From NCBI GenBank assembly GCA_965657135.1, contig CBFHNF010000008.1, forward strand, positions 1 to 64,000: DNA of 64,000 nucleotides, in the 5' to 3' direction. Positions 25,131 through 33,362 of the stretch are shown here, one piece after another (positions within the stretch are counted from its first letter, which is position 1; each line of letters opens with the position of its first letter). Made by a program: the position numbers and the translations under genes. The notes beneath the pieces are model-generated. The model did not search any database. It worked only from the letters and a program-made list of their open reading frames with translations, and was not told the DNA's origin. The stretch comes from HIMB11 sp965657135. GTDB taxonomy: Bacteria; Pseudomonadota; Alphaproteobacteria; Rhodobacterales; Rhodobacteraceae.

Positions 25131-25772
25131 CTAAGCAGGGCGAATAATTTTTATGCGCCCTTCGTTTTCCCAGCCTAATATGATTTCGGCTTCTCGCGCA
25201 TAATTATGCGGTGTCTTATACTCAGAGGGGTTGTAAAATGTATCGGTCGCACCAAAATCAAAGCCGTAAAGTGTTATTGACTTCGCGACATCCAAACGTA
25301 GTAAATAACTGATTGTCATAAATCCCGACGACGGTCGGCGTCCAATCAAATTACGATCATGCAACCAATATCGACGCGCATAAAATACAAGTTTTGCAAC
25401 ATTTTCTGGTTTATATATATGTAGATGTCTCAGTTTCGGGATTAGGAAAAGGATAACACGAGGAGCAAAAAATTGATCGATTTCGTCCTCTGATAATTCT
25501 GGGGTCAGTCCCCAAAAATCAGTAGAATGTCCTTGTGCGTCAGGTTTTTTTACAAATCCTTTGTTCAGTCTTACAATAATGTCATGCCGTTCAATTTGGT
25601 TGCCATATTTGGCATCAAACAGACTGCGTGCATTTCCGATGATTGCAATTGATTTTCCGTCGATATGATTTGTCAAAATTTTATCTGAATTGCGCGTATG
25701 TTTTAAAACCGCCCCGCGCGGGGCCTGCCACAAATAGCGTCGCGGCCATGCCGCCAGTTTCGTCCAATTCAT
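25131..25772 (-). CDS. Sialyltransferase-like (GT29-type) glycosyltransferase
   Basis: 213 residues. Three segments match the order and content of sialylmotifs: an L-like segment at 41-70 (SIAIIGNARSL ... ERHDIIVRLNKG), an S-like segment at 146-172 (PSSGFMTISYLL ... ITLYGFDFG), and the VS-like pair H189-x4-E194 in HNYAREAEII. This suggests family GT29, best known from animal and plant sialyltransferases and found in some marine bacteria. It would transfer a CMP-activated nonulosonic acid to a surface glycan. No signal peptide or membrane helix is visible. It begins directly after the stop of the next gene (TAG then ATG) and faces neuC across a divergent promoter. Donor and acceptor are inferred from context only. 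Confidence 0.65.
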   Translation of the reverse strand: MNWTKLAAWPRRYLWQAPRGAVLKHTRNSDKILTNHIDGKSIAIIGNARSLFDAKYGNQIERHDIIVRLNKGFVKKPDAQGHSTDFWGLTPELSEDEIDQFFAPRVILFLIPKLRHLHIYKPENVAKLVFYARRYWLHDRNLIGRRPSSGFMTISYLLRLDVAKSITLYGFDFGATDTFYNPSEYKTPHNYAREAEIILGWENEGRIKIIRPA

Positions 25773-26543
25773 CTACACTTCACCCCCGTGACGGCGCCAA
25801 TAATCCACCATCCACTTCACACGACCCAGGCCCCAGTGCGGCCCAATGCCCCAAAGCCCACCATTCACAAGATCAATGGGGCGTGGTTCCCCGTGAAAGG
25901 CAATCACGCGGTTTTCGGGTTTGGGATGGGGCGGCGGTTTTACAAATCCAACGAGGGCGGGTTGGCGCAGGTGGTATTTAAAACTCAACACCCAATCCGC
26001 GGGCCAGAACGCCATGTCGCGCACCATGCTTTGGACATAGATTTGTTCGATGCGATGTTGGGCAACGACCGTATCGCGTTTGGCCATAAAGTGATCCAAA
26101 ATCTCCGAATGCGCGCCCAGATCAAAGGTGAAAATCCCAGTCCCCGCAAGGGGCGCGGCATCGGGTGCCCCAACACCCCATGTCGGCCCCGTGTCAATTG
26201 CAACCATTTTTGGCGCGTCATGGTTAAAAAATGGGTCAAGCGATCCTGTGATCACCGTGTCCAGATCAATGAATAATGCGCGTCCCGTTAGGCCAAAAAA
26301 ATCCTTGGCAAAGACGGCTAATTTGGGCCAGCCCCCTTTTTTCCAGTGAAAGGGATCAAGGTTCAAATCGGGGATCGGGCGGGATATAATAGCAGGGTCA
26401 AGGCCCGCCGCATCCTCGGTCAAACATACGAATTTGAAATCGCCCGTGATGTTTGCACGACACGCCGTATATAGGACATTCACATATGACGCGGGATAAA
26501 GCGTGCCCCATTTCATGCAGATAACGACGCGATCCTGTGACAT
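25773..26543 (-). CDS. Glycosyltransferase with DxD motif
   Basis: 256 residues with a GT-A-like start (VVICMKWGTLYPASYVNVLY) and a DxD motif in 'ALFIDLDTVITGS' (about 89-101) that would bind a nucleotide sugar through Mn2+ or Mg2+. The C-terminal part has the histidine FHGEPRP often seen in GT8-like enzymes. It is translationally adjoined to the sialyltransferase-like gene, so they probably act on the same glycan. Sugar and acceptor are unknown. Confidence 0.75.
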   Translation of the reverse strand: MSQDRVVICMKWGTLYPASYVNVLYTACRANITGDFKFVCLTEDAAGLDPAIISRPIPDLNLDPFHWKKGGWPKLAVFAKDFFGLTGRALFIDLDTVITGSLDPFFNHDAPKMVAIDTGPTWGVGAPDAAPLAGTGIFTFDLGAHSEILDHFMAKRDTVVAQHRIEQIYVQSMVRDMAFWPADWVLSFKYHLRQPALVGFVKPPPHPKPENRVIAFHGEPRPIDLVNGGLWGIGPHWGLGRVKWMVDYWRRHGGEV

Positions 26544-26633
26544 GTGATTTAATTTCCGTGTTAGCCAAGTTGTTGTGCAACTCTATCCAACAGGCTAATA
26601 GAAAAGTCAAAGAACTTAAGGGCCAACTCACTC
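26544..26633. promoter_or_regulatory. Divergent promoter region, glycosyltransferases / neuC
   Basis: Ninety bases separate two divergent starts and must carry promoters for both directions. The region is AT-rich (AATAGAAAAGTCAAAGAAC near neuC). No clear operator palindrome is seen. Confidence 0.4.
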
Positions 26634-27752
26634 ATGAAAAAACTTCTTTTCGTCACAGGAACCCGTGCAGATTTTGGCAAGCTGGAACCGCTTGCCACGG
26701 CTGCACGTGATCATGGATTTGATGTCAGTTTTTGGGTGACCGGTATGCACATGATGGAGCGATATGGCCTGACAAAAATTGAGGTGCAACGAGTTCAAGG
26801 TGTCCGAGTTGCAGAGTTTTTAAATCAAAATGAGGGCGACCCACAGGATTTAATTTTAGCCAAAACCGTTTTAGGATTTTCGGAGTTTGTGCGCGCACAT
26901 AAACCTGACTTGGTGATTGTTCATGGTGATCGGATCGAGGCGTTGGCATGTGCGATTGTGTGCGCAACGAATTATATTCGATGCGCTCATGTCGAAGGGG
27001 GCGAAGTATCTGGGACGATCGACGAACTTTTTCGTCATTGCAACACAAAGTTGGCCTTTTGCCATTTTGTCAGTTCGAAATCTGCAGCGGAGCGCGTGGC
27101 ACGTTTGGGTGAACCTCAAGAGTCCATATACGTAATCGGCTCACCCGAGCTTGATTTTCATTCGAAACCTTCAGGCGTTTCTATCGAGACAGTGCGCGAT
27201 CACTATGACATTCCATTTTCGGACTATGGCATTTGTACGTTTCACCCCGTGACATCTGAACAGGATACAATGAGTGGACAGGCCGACAGTTTGTTTGCAA
27301 CGCTCGCCGCCTCGGGCAAACACTTTGTCGTGATCTTGCCAAACAACGATCCAGGGGCGGATGGTATTTTGGATGCAATCAATTGCTTGCCGCCAGATCG
27401 TTTCCGTGTTCTGCCGTCAATGCGGTTCTCGCATTTTTCCGAACTAATGAAGAATGCCGCCTGTATCGTAGGCAACTCATCAGCTGGTGTGCGAGAAGCG
27501 CCATTTTTATCGATACCTTCGCTCGATATTGGAACACGACAAAATGCGCGTGCCCAAAGCGTGTCTATTACAACTGCGCGCGCTGAAGATCGCGCAGGGA
27601 TTTTGACTTTTTTAGAAAGCGATTGGGGGCGACGGTATCCTGCTAACGACGATTTTGGTCAAGGCAGTGCATCGGATCGATTTGTTGAAATAATGGAGCA
27701 AGATGCGTTCTGGCAGGCAAAAATGCAAAAGGCGTTTGTTGATTATGTCTAG
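26634..27752 (+). CDS. neuC: UDP-N-acetylglucosamine 2-epimerase, hydrolysing (NeuC-like)
   Basis: 372 residues of the GT-B-fold UDP-HexNAc 2-epimerase family, hydrolysing subgroup: start KKLLFVTGTRADFGKLEPL, HGDRIEAL, HVEGGEVSGTIDELFRH with its catalytic acidic and histidine residues, and VGNSSAGVREAPFL near the C-terminus. NeuC releases ManNAc from UDP-GlcNAc for sialic acid synthesis; relatives (LegG/NnaA) do the same for legionaminic acid precursors. It starts the plus-strand operon and overlaps the first waaA-like gene by 8 bases. Confidence 0.85.
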   Translation: MKKLLFVTGTRADFGKLEPLATAARDHGFDVSFWVTGMHMMERYGLTKIEVQRVQGVRVAEFLNQNEGDPQDLILAKTVLGFSEFVRAHKPDLVIVHGDRIEALACAIVCATNYIRCAHVEGGEVSGTIDELFRHCNTKLAFCHFVSSKSAAERVARLGEPQESIYVIGSPELDFHSKPSGVSIETVRDHYDIPFSDYGICTFHPVTSEQDTMSGQADSLFATLAASGKHFVVILPNNDPGADGILDAINCLPPDRFRVLPSMRFSHFSELMKNAACIVGNSSAGVREAPFLSIPSLDIGTRQNARAQSVSITTARAEDRAGILTFLESDWGRRYPANDDFGQGSASDRFVEIMEQDAFWQAKMQKAFVDYV

Positions 27753-29004
27753 GGCACGACCACGAGGCTTATGGGGGCTATATACATTTCTGACTTGGCT
27801 TTTTCATCCTTTGATCCGCTGGAATGTGAAGCGACGCCTAAAAAAAGGTAAAGAGGATCCAAGAAGATACACCGAACGTTTCGGACTTACTGCAACAAAA
27901 CGTCCAGAAGGAGTGCTTATTTGGCTGCACGCTGTTGGACTGGGTGAGGTGATGGCTCTGCGCAGTATCATCCCCATTCTGGCCAAACACTGTCCCGAAG
28001 CGCATTTTTTGGTGACATCAGGGACGCGGCAATCTGCAGTTGTGTTTGCTGTGAACCTACCCAACCGAACAATCCATCAATATTTCCCCGCAGACATAAC
28101 CAGATATTGCAGACGGTTTCTTGAACATTGGAAACCGGATATATGTATATGGTCTGAACAAGAATTATGGCCTAACATGATCTGGCATGCAGATCAGGCT
28201 GGAATTCCGCAAGTTGTCATTAATGCACGGATGAATGAACGAGCCTACAAATCTAGGGTGCGTTTTGCCCAGATGTTTGGTGAAATTTATCGACGGTTTG
28301 CTCTGATTTCTGCACAGGATGAACAATCGGCTCGGCATATCACTGCGTTGGGTGGCAAAGTTCGAGTGGATGGCTCACTAAAGCCCCTTTCACCTGCTCT
28401 AGAGGGGGATGAGGAGGCGCTGCGCATTCGGAGTGAGCAAATCGGCGCGCGCCCTATCCTTTGCTTGGCCTCTTCGCATCCAAATGATGAAGATATCGCG
28501 CTTGCTGCTTTGGCCCACCTGCCTGCGGACACTTTATTAGTGATTGTGCCACGTCGTGTGGAACGTGCGGCGCAAATCTTGGAAAAACTTGGATCAGATG
28601 GGTTTGCAGTATCAGTTGGTGATAAACCAATCGCAGAAAACACCCGCATTCACGTCGAAGATCAGGTAGGTGAATTGGGTCTGTGGTACCGGTTATGTTC
28701 AGTTGCCTTCATTGGCGGGGGCTTTGATGATACTCAAGGTCATAATCCATGGGAGGCCGTTACTCTAAATTGCCCAATCCTTCACGGACCCAAGACACAA
28801 AATTTCGCGCAAGATTATGAAAGTCTGGATACAATTGGGATTGCACGCAAGGTTCTTAATTCACAAGATGTAAGTACGAGTTTCGCGCGGTTTCGCCAAG
28901 ATTATGATCCAGCACTTAAACGTCTTGCGGTCGAACCAGCGTTGGCGAATTTGGATAAACTTGGTCAAGATATCATAACCATCATGGGCAGTCAGCGTGC
29001 ATAA
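27745..29004 (+). CDS. Kdo transferase paralogue 1 (WaaA family)
   Basis: 419 residues from ATG 27745, which overlaps the end of neuC. An N-terminal membrane anchor (GLYTFLTWLFHPLIRW) and the Glycos_transf_N domain contain the catalytic Glu in 'WLHAVGLGEVMAL'; the C-terminal domain keeps the nucleotide/donor loop IGGGFDDTQGHNPWEAV. WaaA enzymes transfer Kdo from CMP-Kdo to lipid A on the inner face of the cytoplasmic membrane. It is overlapped by a second, quite different paralogue, so the two may add different residues or even different alpha-keto sugars. Confidence 0.85.
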   Translation: MSRARPRGLWGLYTFLTWLFHPLIRWNVKRRLKKGKEDPRRYTERFGLTATKRPEGVLIWLHAVGLGEVMALRSIIPILAKHCPEAHFLVTSGTRQSAVVFAVNLPNRTIHQYFPADITRYCRRFLEHWKPDICIWSEQELWPNMIWHADQAGIPQVVINARMNERAYKSRVRFAQMFGEIYRRFALISAQDEQSARHITALGGKVRVDGSLKPLSPALEGDEEALRIRSEQIGARPILCLASSHPNDEDIALAALAHLPADTLLVIVPRRVERAAQILEKLGSDGFAVSVGDKPIAENTRIHVEDQVGELGLWYRLCSVAFIGGGFDDTQGHNPWEAVTLNCPILHGPKTQNFAQDYESLDTIGIARKVLNSQDVSTSFARFRQDYDPALKRLAVEPALANLDKLGQDIITIMGSQRA

Positions 29005-30286
29005 TAATTTCCCCAATAAAAAAATCGTTGCTTTCATGATGTTTTACAGACTGCTTTGGTTTGTGTTGATGCCCTTGGCTTTGATCTATTTAAAACTTCG
29101 ATCTAGCAAAGAGCCGATGTATTTTGAATTTCTATCTGAACGGTTTGGCTTTGGCCCTTTAAGATCTGGCGAATGGATTTGGGTGCATGCTGTTTCACTG
29201 GGCGAATTTCGATCTACGATCCCTTTGATTGATGAATTGGTATCGCGTGGTGAACAAGTGGTTATTACACATTTTACACCTGCGGGTCGTGCCGCATCAA
29301 CCGAATATTATTCAAATGAAATCGTAGCGGGTCAAATTGTCGTGCGCTGGGTACCATTTGATTACAGATTGGCGTTCAATCGATTTTTTGCGCGATTTTC
29401 GATCAAATACGCTTTGGTTATGGAGGTCGAATTTTGGCCTGGGATGATATTGGCAGCTCATAAGTCTGGTGTTCCATTGTATCTTTGTAATGGTCAGTAT
29501 CCGCACAAAAGTTACGAGCGTGATAAAAACAGATGGTTTTCTGCACGTGATATTGTGCCGGGATTTGCCGGCGTTATGGTGAAATCAAGACGCATGGCTA
29601 TTCCATTTCAGGATTTGGGGTTGCCTAAAATTGCAATCACGGGGGAAATGCGTTTTGAACAGCCGATAAACCAGGCACAGATCGATGCCGCTCTGCGGTT
29701 TCGATCGGGTTTTGCCGATCGCCCAATTGTCACGTTTGCCAGCGCTGTGAAGGACGAAGACCAAATTTTTATCAAAGCAATTTCTGATCTTAAGGTGCGG
29801 AATCAGAATGCGATGATAGTTTACGTTCCGCGCAAACCTGAACATTTTGAAACAGCGGCTCATTTATTGCAGGCTGCGGGTTTGCGGGTTCAGCGACGCA
29901 GCGCAATACTTGACGTTGCGCTTAAGGCGCAAGTTTCTATGGATTGCGACGTATTGTTGGGTGATAGCCTTGGGGAAATGCACTTTTACCTTGCCCTTGC
30001 AGATCAGGTTGTCGTTGGAGGTGGGTTCGCCCCACAGGGGTCACATAACATTTTGGAACCCCTTTCGCAGGGCAAACCAACCATTGTCGGGCCCAATATT
30101 TGGACCATTGATTTTCCAGCGGTCGAGGCCATCGAGGCCCGCGTTGTACGTCAAGTTGAATCAGATCAATTGGGTGAGGTATTATTAGACCTGTCTGCCT
30201 TTGCATCCGCAGATGCGTTCATGGCCGTAATGCAGGGCAGCGTCGAAAAAACAATGGCCGCTGTTTCTGAATTCAATACAGGATAA
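28997..30286 (+). CDS. Kdo transferase paralogue 2 (WaaA family)
   Basis: 429 residues, starting at GTG inside the end of paralogue 1 (8-base overlap). The same architecture is seen: N-terminal anchor (MFYRLLWFVLMPLALIYLK), the conserved Glu in WVHAVSLGEFRST, an EFWPGMI segment, and the C-terminal loop VGGGFAPQGSHNILEPL. The two paralogues share motifs but little else by eye, so the duplication is old. The likely substrate is lipid A or Kdo-lipid A; the donor may be CMP-Kdo or the CMP sugar made by the neighbouring synthetase. Confidence 0.85.
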   Translation: MHNNFPNKKIVAFMMFYRLLWFVLMPLALIYLKLRSSKEPMYFEFLSERFGFGPLRSGEWIWVHAVSLGEFRSTIPLIDELVSRGEQVVITHFTPAGRAASTEYYSNEIVAGQIVVRWVPFDYRLAFNRFFARFSIKYALVMEVEFWPGMILAAHKSGVPLYLCNGQYPHKSYERDKNRWFSARDIVPGFAGVMVKSRRMAIPFQDLGLPKIAITGEMRFEQPINQAQIDAALRFRSGFADRPIVTFASAVKDEDQIFIKAISDLKVRNQNAMIVYVPRKPEHFETAAHLLQAAGLRVQRRSAILDVALKAQVSMDCDVLLGDSLGEMHFYLALADQVVVGGGFAPQGSHNILEPLSQGKPTIVGPNIWTIDFPAVEAIEARVVRQVESDQLGEVLLDLSAFASADAFMAVMQGSVEKTMAAVSEFNTG

Positions 30287-30320
30287 ACGGACTTGACGTT
30301 CTCCTGACATCCCCCTAGCC

Positions 30321-31250
30321 ATGGGGACGTGCGCGATAAGAGGCAATTTTTTGAAACGTCAAAATCGATCATTTGGCATACGTGCCATTCAGTTTTTAAC
30401 AGCCAAGGTTATATCAGCAATATTGGCGTCATTGCATCTGCTGCCCTATTCGAAACGGGTGGCGCTGGGGGGGGCCTTTTTCCAATATGTTGTGTCACCA
30501 CTTTCCAAAAACAAACAGCGAATTTTGGAAAACATCAATCATGTCATGCCAGAAATGGATCAAACGGAACGTGACAGATTGATCGCGGGTGTGCCAAATA
30601 ACATCGGGCGCACATTGACCGAGCTGTTTTTTCCAGATGATTTTTTGCGCATCATTGATCAATGTCCATTAACTGGTGAAGGATATGAGGCTTTCAAAAT
30701 CGCACGTGCAAATGGCCAACCCGTCATCTTGGTGGCTGGACATATTGGAAATTATGACGCGATCCGTGGGAAACTGGTGCGTGAAGGCTATCCGATTGGT
30801 AGCCTTTATAAACCCATGAAAAACCCCTATTTCGACCAAGAATACGTCGATACGATTTCACGCATAGGTGCGCCCCTATTCCCAAATGATGCAAACGGTA
30901 TGGGACAAATGATCAAGGCCTTGCGTCGCTGTGAAACGATAGCCCTGATGATGGATCAGGCGATGAGAACGGGCGAAAAAATCCCGTTTATGGGGCGGAT
31001 GTGTAACACACCTGTCTCTGCGGCAAAAATGGCTGTGAAACATAATGCTGTTCTTATCCCTTGTTTTGCCCACCGCAATTCTGATGGGATCACACACACT
31101 GGTGTCATGGAGGCCCCGATTGCGCATACTGACCCAATTAAAATGACGCAGCAGATCAATGATTTACTCGAAAAACATGTCCGTGAGAACCTGCATCAAT
31201 GGCTTTGGACACACCGACGTTGGAAGGGGTTTTACGGAACCAATGAATAA
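30321..31250 (+). CDS. Lipid A biosynthesis acyltransferase (LpxL/HtrB family)
   Basis: 309 residues. The catalytic H-x4-D is H141-D146 in 'AGHIGNYDA', followed by the usual substrate-pocket segments GSLYKPMKNPYFD and 'MMDQAMRTGEKIPFMG'. An N-terminal membrane helix is present. LpxL-type enzymes add secondary acyl chains to Kdo-lipid A, which fits two Kdo transferases just upstream. The ATG at 30321 has no clear binding site; a TTG at 30351 behind AAGAGG is a good alternative start. Confidence 0.88.
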   Translation: MGTCAIRGNFLKRQNRSFGIRAIQFLTAKVISAILASLHLLPYSKRVALGGAFFQYVVSPLSKNKQRILENINHVMPEMDQTERDRLIAGVPNNIGRTLTELFFPDDFLRIIDQCPLTGEGYEAFKIARANGQPVILVAGHIGNYDAIRGKLVREGYPIGSLYKPMKNPYFDQEYVDTISRIGAPLFPNDANGMGQMIKALRRCETIALMMDQAMRTGEKIPFMGRMCNTPVSAAKMAVKHNAVLIPCFAHRNSDGITHTGVMEAPIAHTDPIKMTQQINDLLEKHVRENLHQWLWTHRRWKGFYGTNE

Positions 31251-31895
31251 ATGGACGATACGTTTAATATGCGCATAACCAGTTATTGGCAGCGCCTAAA
31301 ATATGAAGCGAACGTGTTTGTGATGGATCACGGAATGTTTCGTGCGCTCTATTGGAACAAAACGGAAATTGCACCAGGTGTTCATAGATCGAATTACCCA
31401 ACTGAAGCGCGCATTCGCCGACTAAAACGTCAAGGTATTGATACTATACTATCGCTGCGCGGTGACTTTGATGGGCCCTTTAATGCACTTGAGCGCGACG
31501 CATGTGCGCGCCACGGTATAACATTGCATTTTGCCCCGTTTGGTGCACGAGAAGCCCCAACAGCAGATCGTATCCGTTTGCTAATGGAAAAATTCACCTT
31601 TATCGAGCGACCATTTTTAATGCATTGTAAATCTGGTGCTGACCGCGCAGGTCTTGCAAGCGCAATTTATCTAATCGCGATCGAAGGTAAATCTGTGGCA
31701 GAGGCAAAAAAAATGCTGAGTATCAGGTTCATTCATTTCAAGTGGACAAAAACGGGGATCTTGGACATGTTTTTGGATCTGTACGAGGCGCGCCTAGAAA
31801 AAGGTGCAATCGGTTTTCAAGACTGGGTTGAACAGGAATATGATCCCGATGCATTGACCAAAATGTTTGCGACGCGACGATTCACCAACCGCTAA
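31251..31895 (+). CDS. Cysteine-based protein/lipid phosphatase (DSP-like)
   Basis: 214 residues. The active-site loop H125-C126-x5-R132 (MHCKSGADRAGLAS) is the signature of tyrosine/dual-specificity phosphatases, and the general acid is probably an Asp in LRGDFDGPF. It starts immediately after the LpxL gene stop (TAA then ATG) and ends overlapping the convergent SDR gene by 14 bases. In this setting it may dephosphorylate a lipid A or sugar phosphate, or regulate a tyrosine kinase of polysaccharide export; the sequence does not decide. Confidence 0.8.
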   Translation: MDDTFNMRITSYWQRLKYEANVFVMDHGMFRALYWNKTEIAPGVHRSNYPTEARIRRLKRQGIDTILSLRGDFDGPFNALERDACARHGITLHFAPFGAREAPTADRIRLLMEKFTFIERPFLMHCKSGADRAGLASAIYLIAIEGKSVAEAKKMLSIRFIHFKWTKTGILDMFLDLYEARLEKGAIGFQDWVEQEYDPDALTKMFATRRFTNR

Positions 31896-32673
31896 AGCCG
31901 CCATCGACATTCACGATTTGCCCAGTCATGTAGCGCGCGTTTTCCGAACATAGGAACATCATGACGTTGGCAATTTCTTGGGGGTCTGCCATACGACCGT
32001 TCATGATCAATTCACCGACACGTTTTTGAAACTCATCGGAATGACCATTGAAAACTGCACCAGGCGCGATTGTGTTTACTGTGCAATCCCGTTTTGCCCA
32101 ATACCCTGCCAACCACAGTGTGAGGCCGTGAATACCGGCCTTGGTCGCGGAATAGGCGGAAAAGGATTGAAACGGCATACCTTGATAAATTGGGTGATGC
32201 GGGCCGTTCAGGGCATACATAGAGGCAACATTGATCAACTGTGCTGGATATTTTCCAACGACATCACGATCCATTTGACGTGCGATCATAAACGCACCGG
32301 TCAAATTGACCCGCATTGTTTTTTCCCAATCTTCAACCGAGGTATTTGCAAAATCTGGAAACGATTTACCCGCGCCCATAAGCAATTCACCTGTAATTGC
32401 TGCGTTATTTAAGACGACGTTTGGGTATAGACCGTCTGCCTGAATTATTTTAAAAATGGCTTCGATTTCTTGTTCATTGCTAACATCCAAATCGTAATAG
32501 GCAAACTTTGCATGCGATCCAAATCGTTCTTTCATCGTGTCTGCGCGATGGCCGGGCAAATCGGATGCGATGACAGTGGCACCGCTTTCAAGCAAGGTGT
32601 CCACATAGGCTGTTCCCAATACACCACCAGATCCAGTGATGAAGATTGTTTTATCGCTTAGGGACAGGCTCAT
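31882..32673 (-). CDS. Short-chain dehydrogenase (SDR), surface-sugar type
   Basis: 263 residues. Rossmann motif 'TGSGGVLGTAY' near 12-22, NNAA (about 90), catalytic Ser/Tyr/Lys in SFSAYSATKAG and the C-terminal GQIVNVDGGFSGW. It resembles the SDRs found beside CMP-nonulosonate synthetases (such as flagellin-modification PtmA), but that link is by context. Its ATG overlaps the stop of the cytidylyltransferase gene (ATGA), so SDR, CMP-synthetase and Gfo/Idh form one coupled minus-strand operon. Confidence 0.82.
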   Translation of the reverse strand: MSLSLSDKTIFITGSGGVLGTAYVDTLLESGATVIASDLPGHRADTMKERFGSHAKFAYYDLDVSNEQEIEAIFKIIQADGLYPNVVLNNAAITGELLMGAGKSFPDFANTSVEDWEKTMRVNLTGAFMIARQMDRDVVGKYPAQLINVASMYALNGPHHPIYQGMPFQSFSAYSATKAGIHGLTLWLAGYWAKRDCTVNTIAPGAVFNGHSDEFQKRVGELIMNGRMADPQEIANVMMFLCSENARYMTGQIVNVDGGFSGW

Positions 32674-33362
32674 TGATATTTTTCCTTCAGTAAAAATTCG
32701 ACAATTTTAAAATCGAATTCGGTATCGATATCCAGGCATCGTTCTGTTGGCATGACATAAGGTATGACATGCCCTTCATATAAAAAACCAGCCGCGCGTA
32801 AATAATGTGGCGCAACAACATAGGTTGATGCAGCGTGTTCATAGACTGTTGGAGCCTGCTGGCGTGCAACAACATTTCCTGGAAGAGGTTTGGAAACTTG
32901 TAATGAACCTGTTTCACTGACTTCCACCAAGTTGAAATATGGGTTCTTACGTGCATCACAACAGGACATAACCATGTCGGGTTTTTTTTGTTCGAACAAT
33001 GCCAGGGCATTGTCTATGTCGGCATCTTCGCGCAACGGGGACGTACAATCCAAATCCAAGAATGCGGAAATCGGCCCCAACTTTTGTTCAGATGCCTCTA
33101 ATGAATGTTGCCAGACATTCCATTTGGACGCCCCATCGGTGGCCAATTTTTCGGGACGTAGACCAATATCCAGTGCGCCGCGCTTAAGTCCGTGTTCGTA
33201 CACTTCTGGGTCATCGGTTGATACAACCACTGCATCGATATTATTATTGCGAAAAAGTTGATCTAGTGACCAATCGATCAGGGGTTTGCCCGCAATCGGG
33301 CGAAAGTTTTTGCCGACAACACCCTTGCTGCCTTTTCGTGCGCCTATGTGGCCTAGTATCAT
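32670..33362 (-). CDS. CMP-nonulosonic acid synthetase (NeuA-like)
   Basis: 230 residues from the ATG at 33362, which overlaps the upstream gene's stop (ATGA). The cytidylyltransferase motif 'IGARKGSKGVVGKNFRPI' at 5-22 and DLDCTSPLR are diagnostic of NeuA/PseF/PtmB-type enzymes, which activate sialic, pseudaminic or legionaminic acid with CTP. The exact acid cannot be told. It supplies the CMP-sugar donor that a sialyltransferase-like enzyme would need. Confidence 0.85.
   Translation of the reverse strand: MILGHIGARKGSKGVVGKNFRPIAGKPLIDWSLDQLFRNNNIDAVVVSTDDPEVYEHGLKRGALDIGLRPEKLATDGASKWNVWQHSLEASEQKLGPISAFLDLDCTSPLREDADIDNALALFEQKKPDMVMSCCDARKNPYFNLVEVSETGSLQVSKPLPGNVVARQQAPTVYEHAASTYVVAPHYLRAAGFLYEGHVIPYVMPTERCLDIDTEFDFKIVEFLLKEKYQ

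Noticed and set aside
25643..26276. Plus-strand frames antisense to the two glycosyltransferases
   Set aside because: They lack any family signature, while the minus-strand frames carry DxD and sialylmotif-like segments and are stop-to-start coupled.
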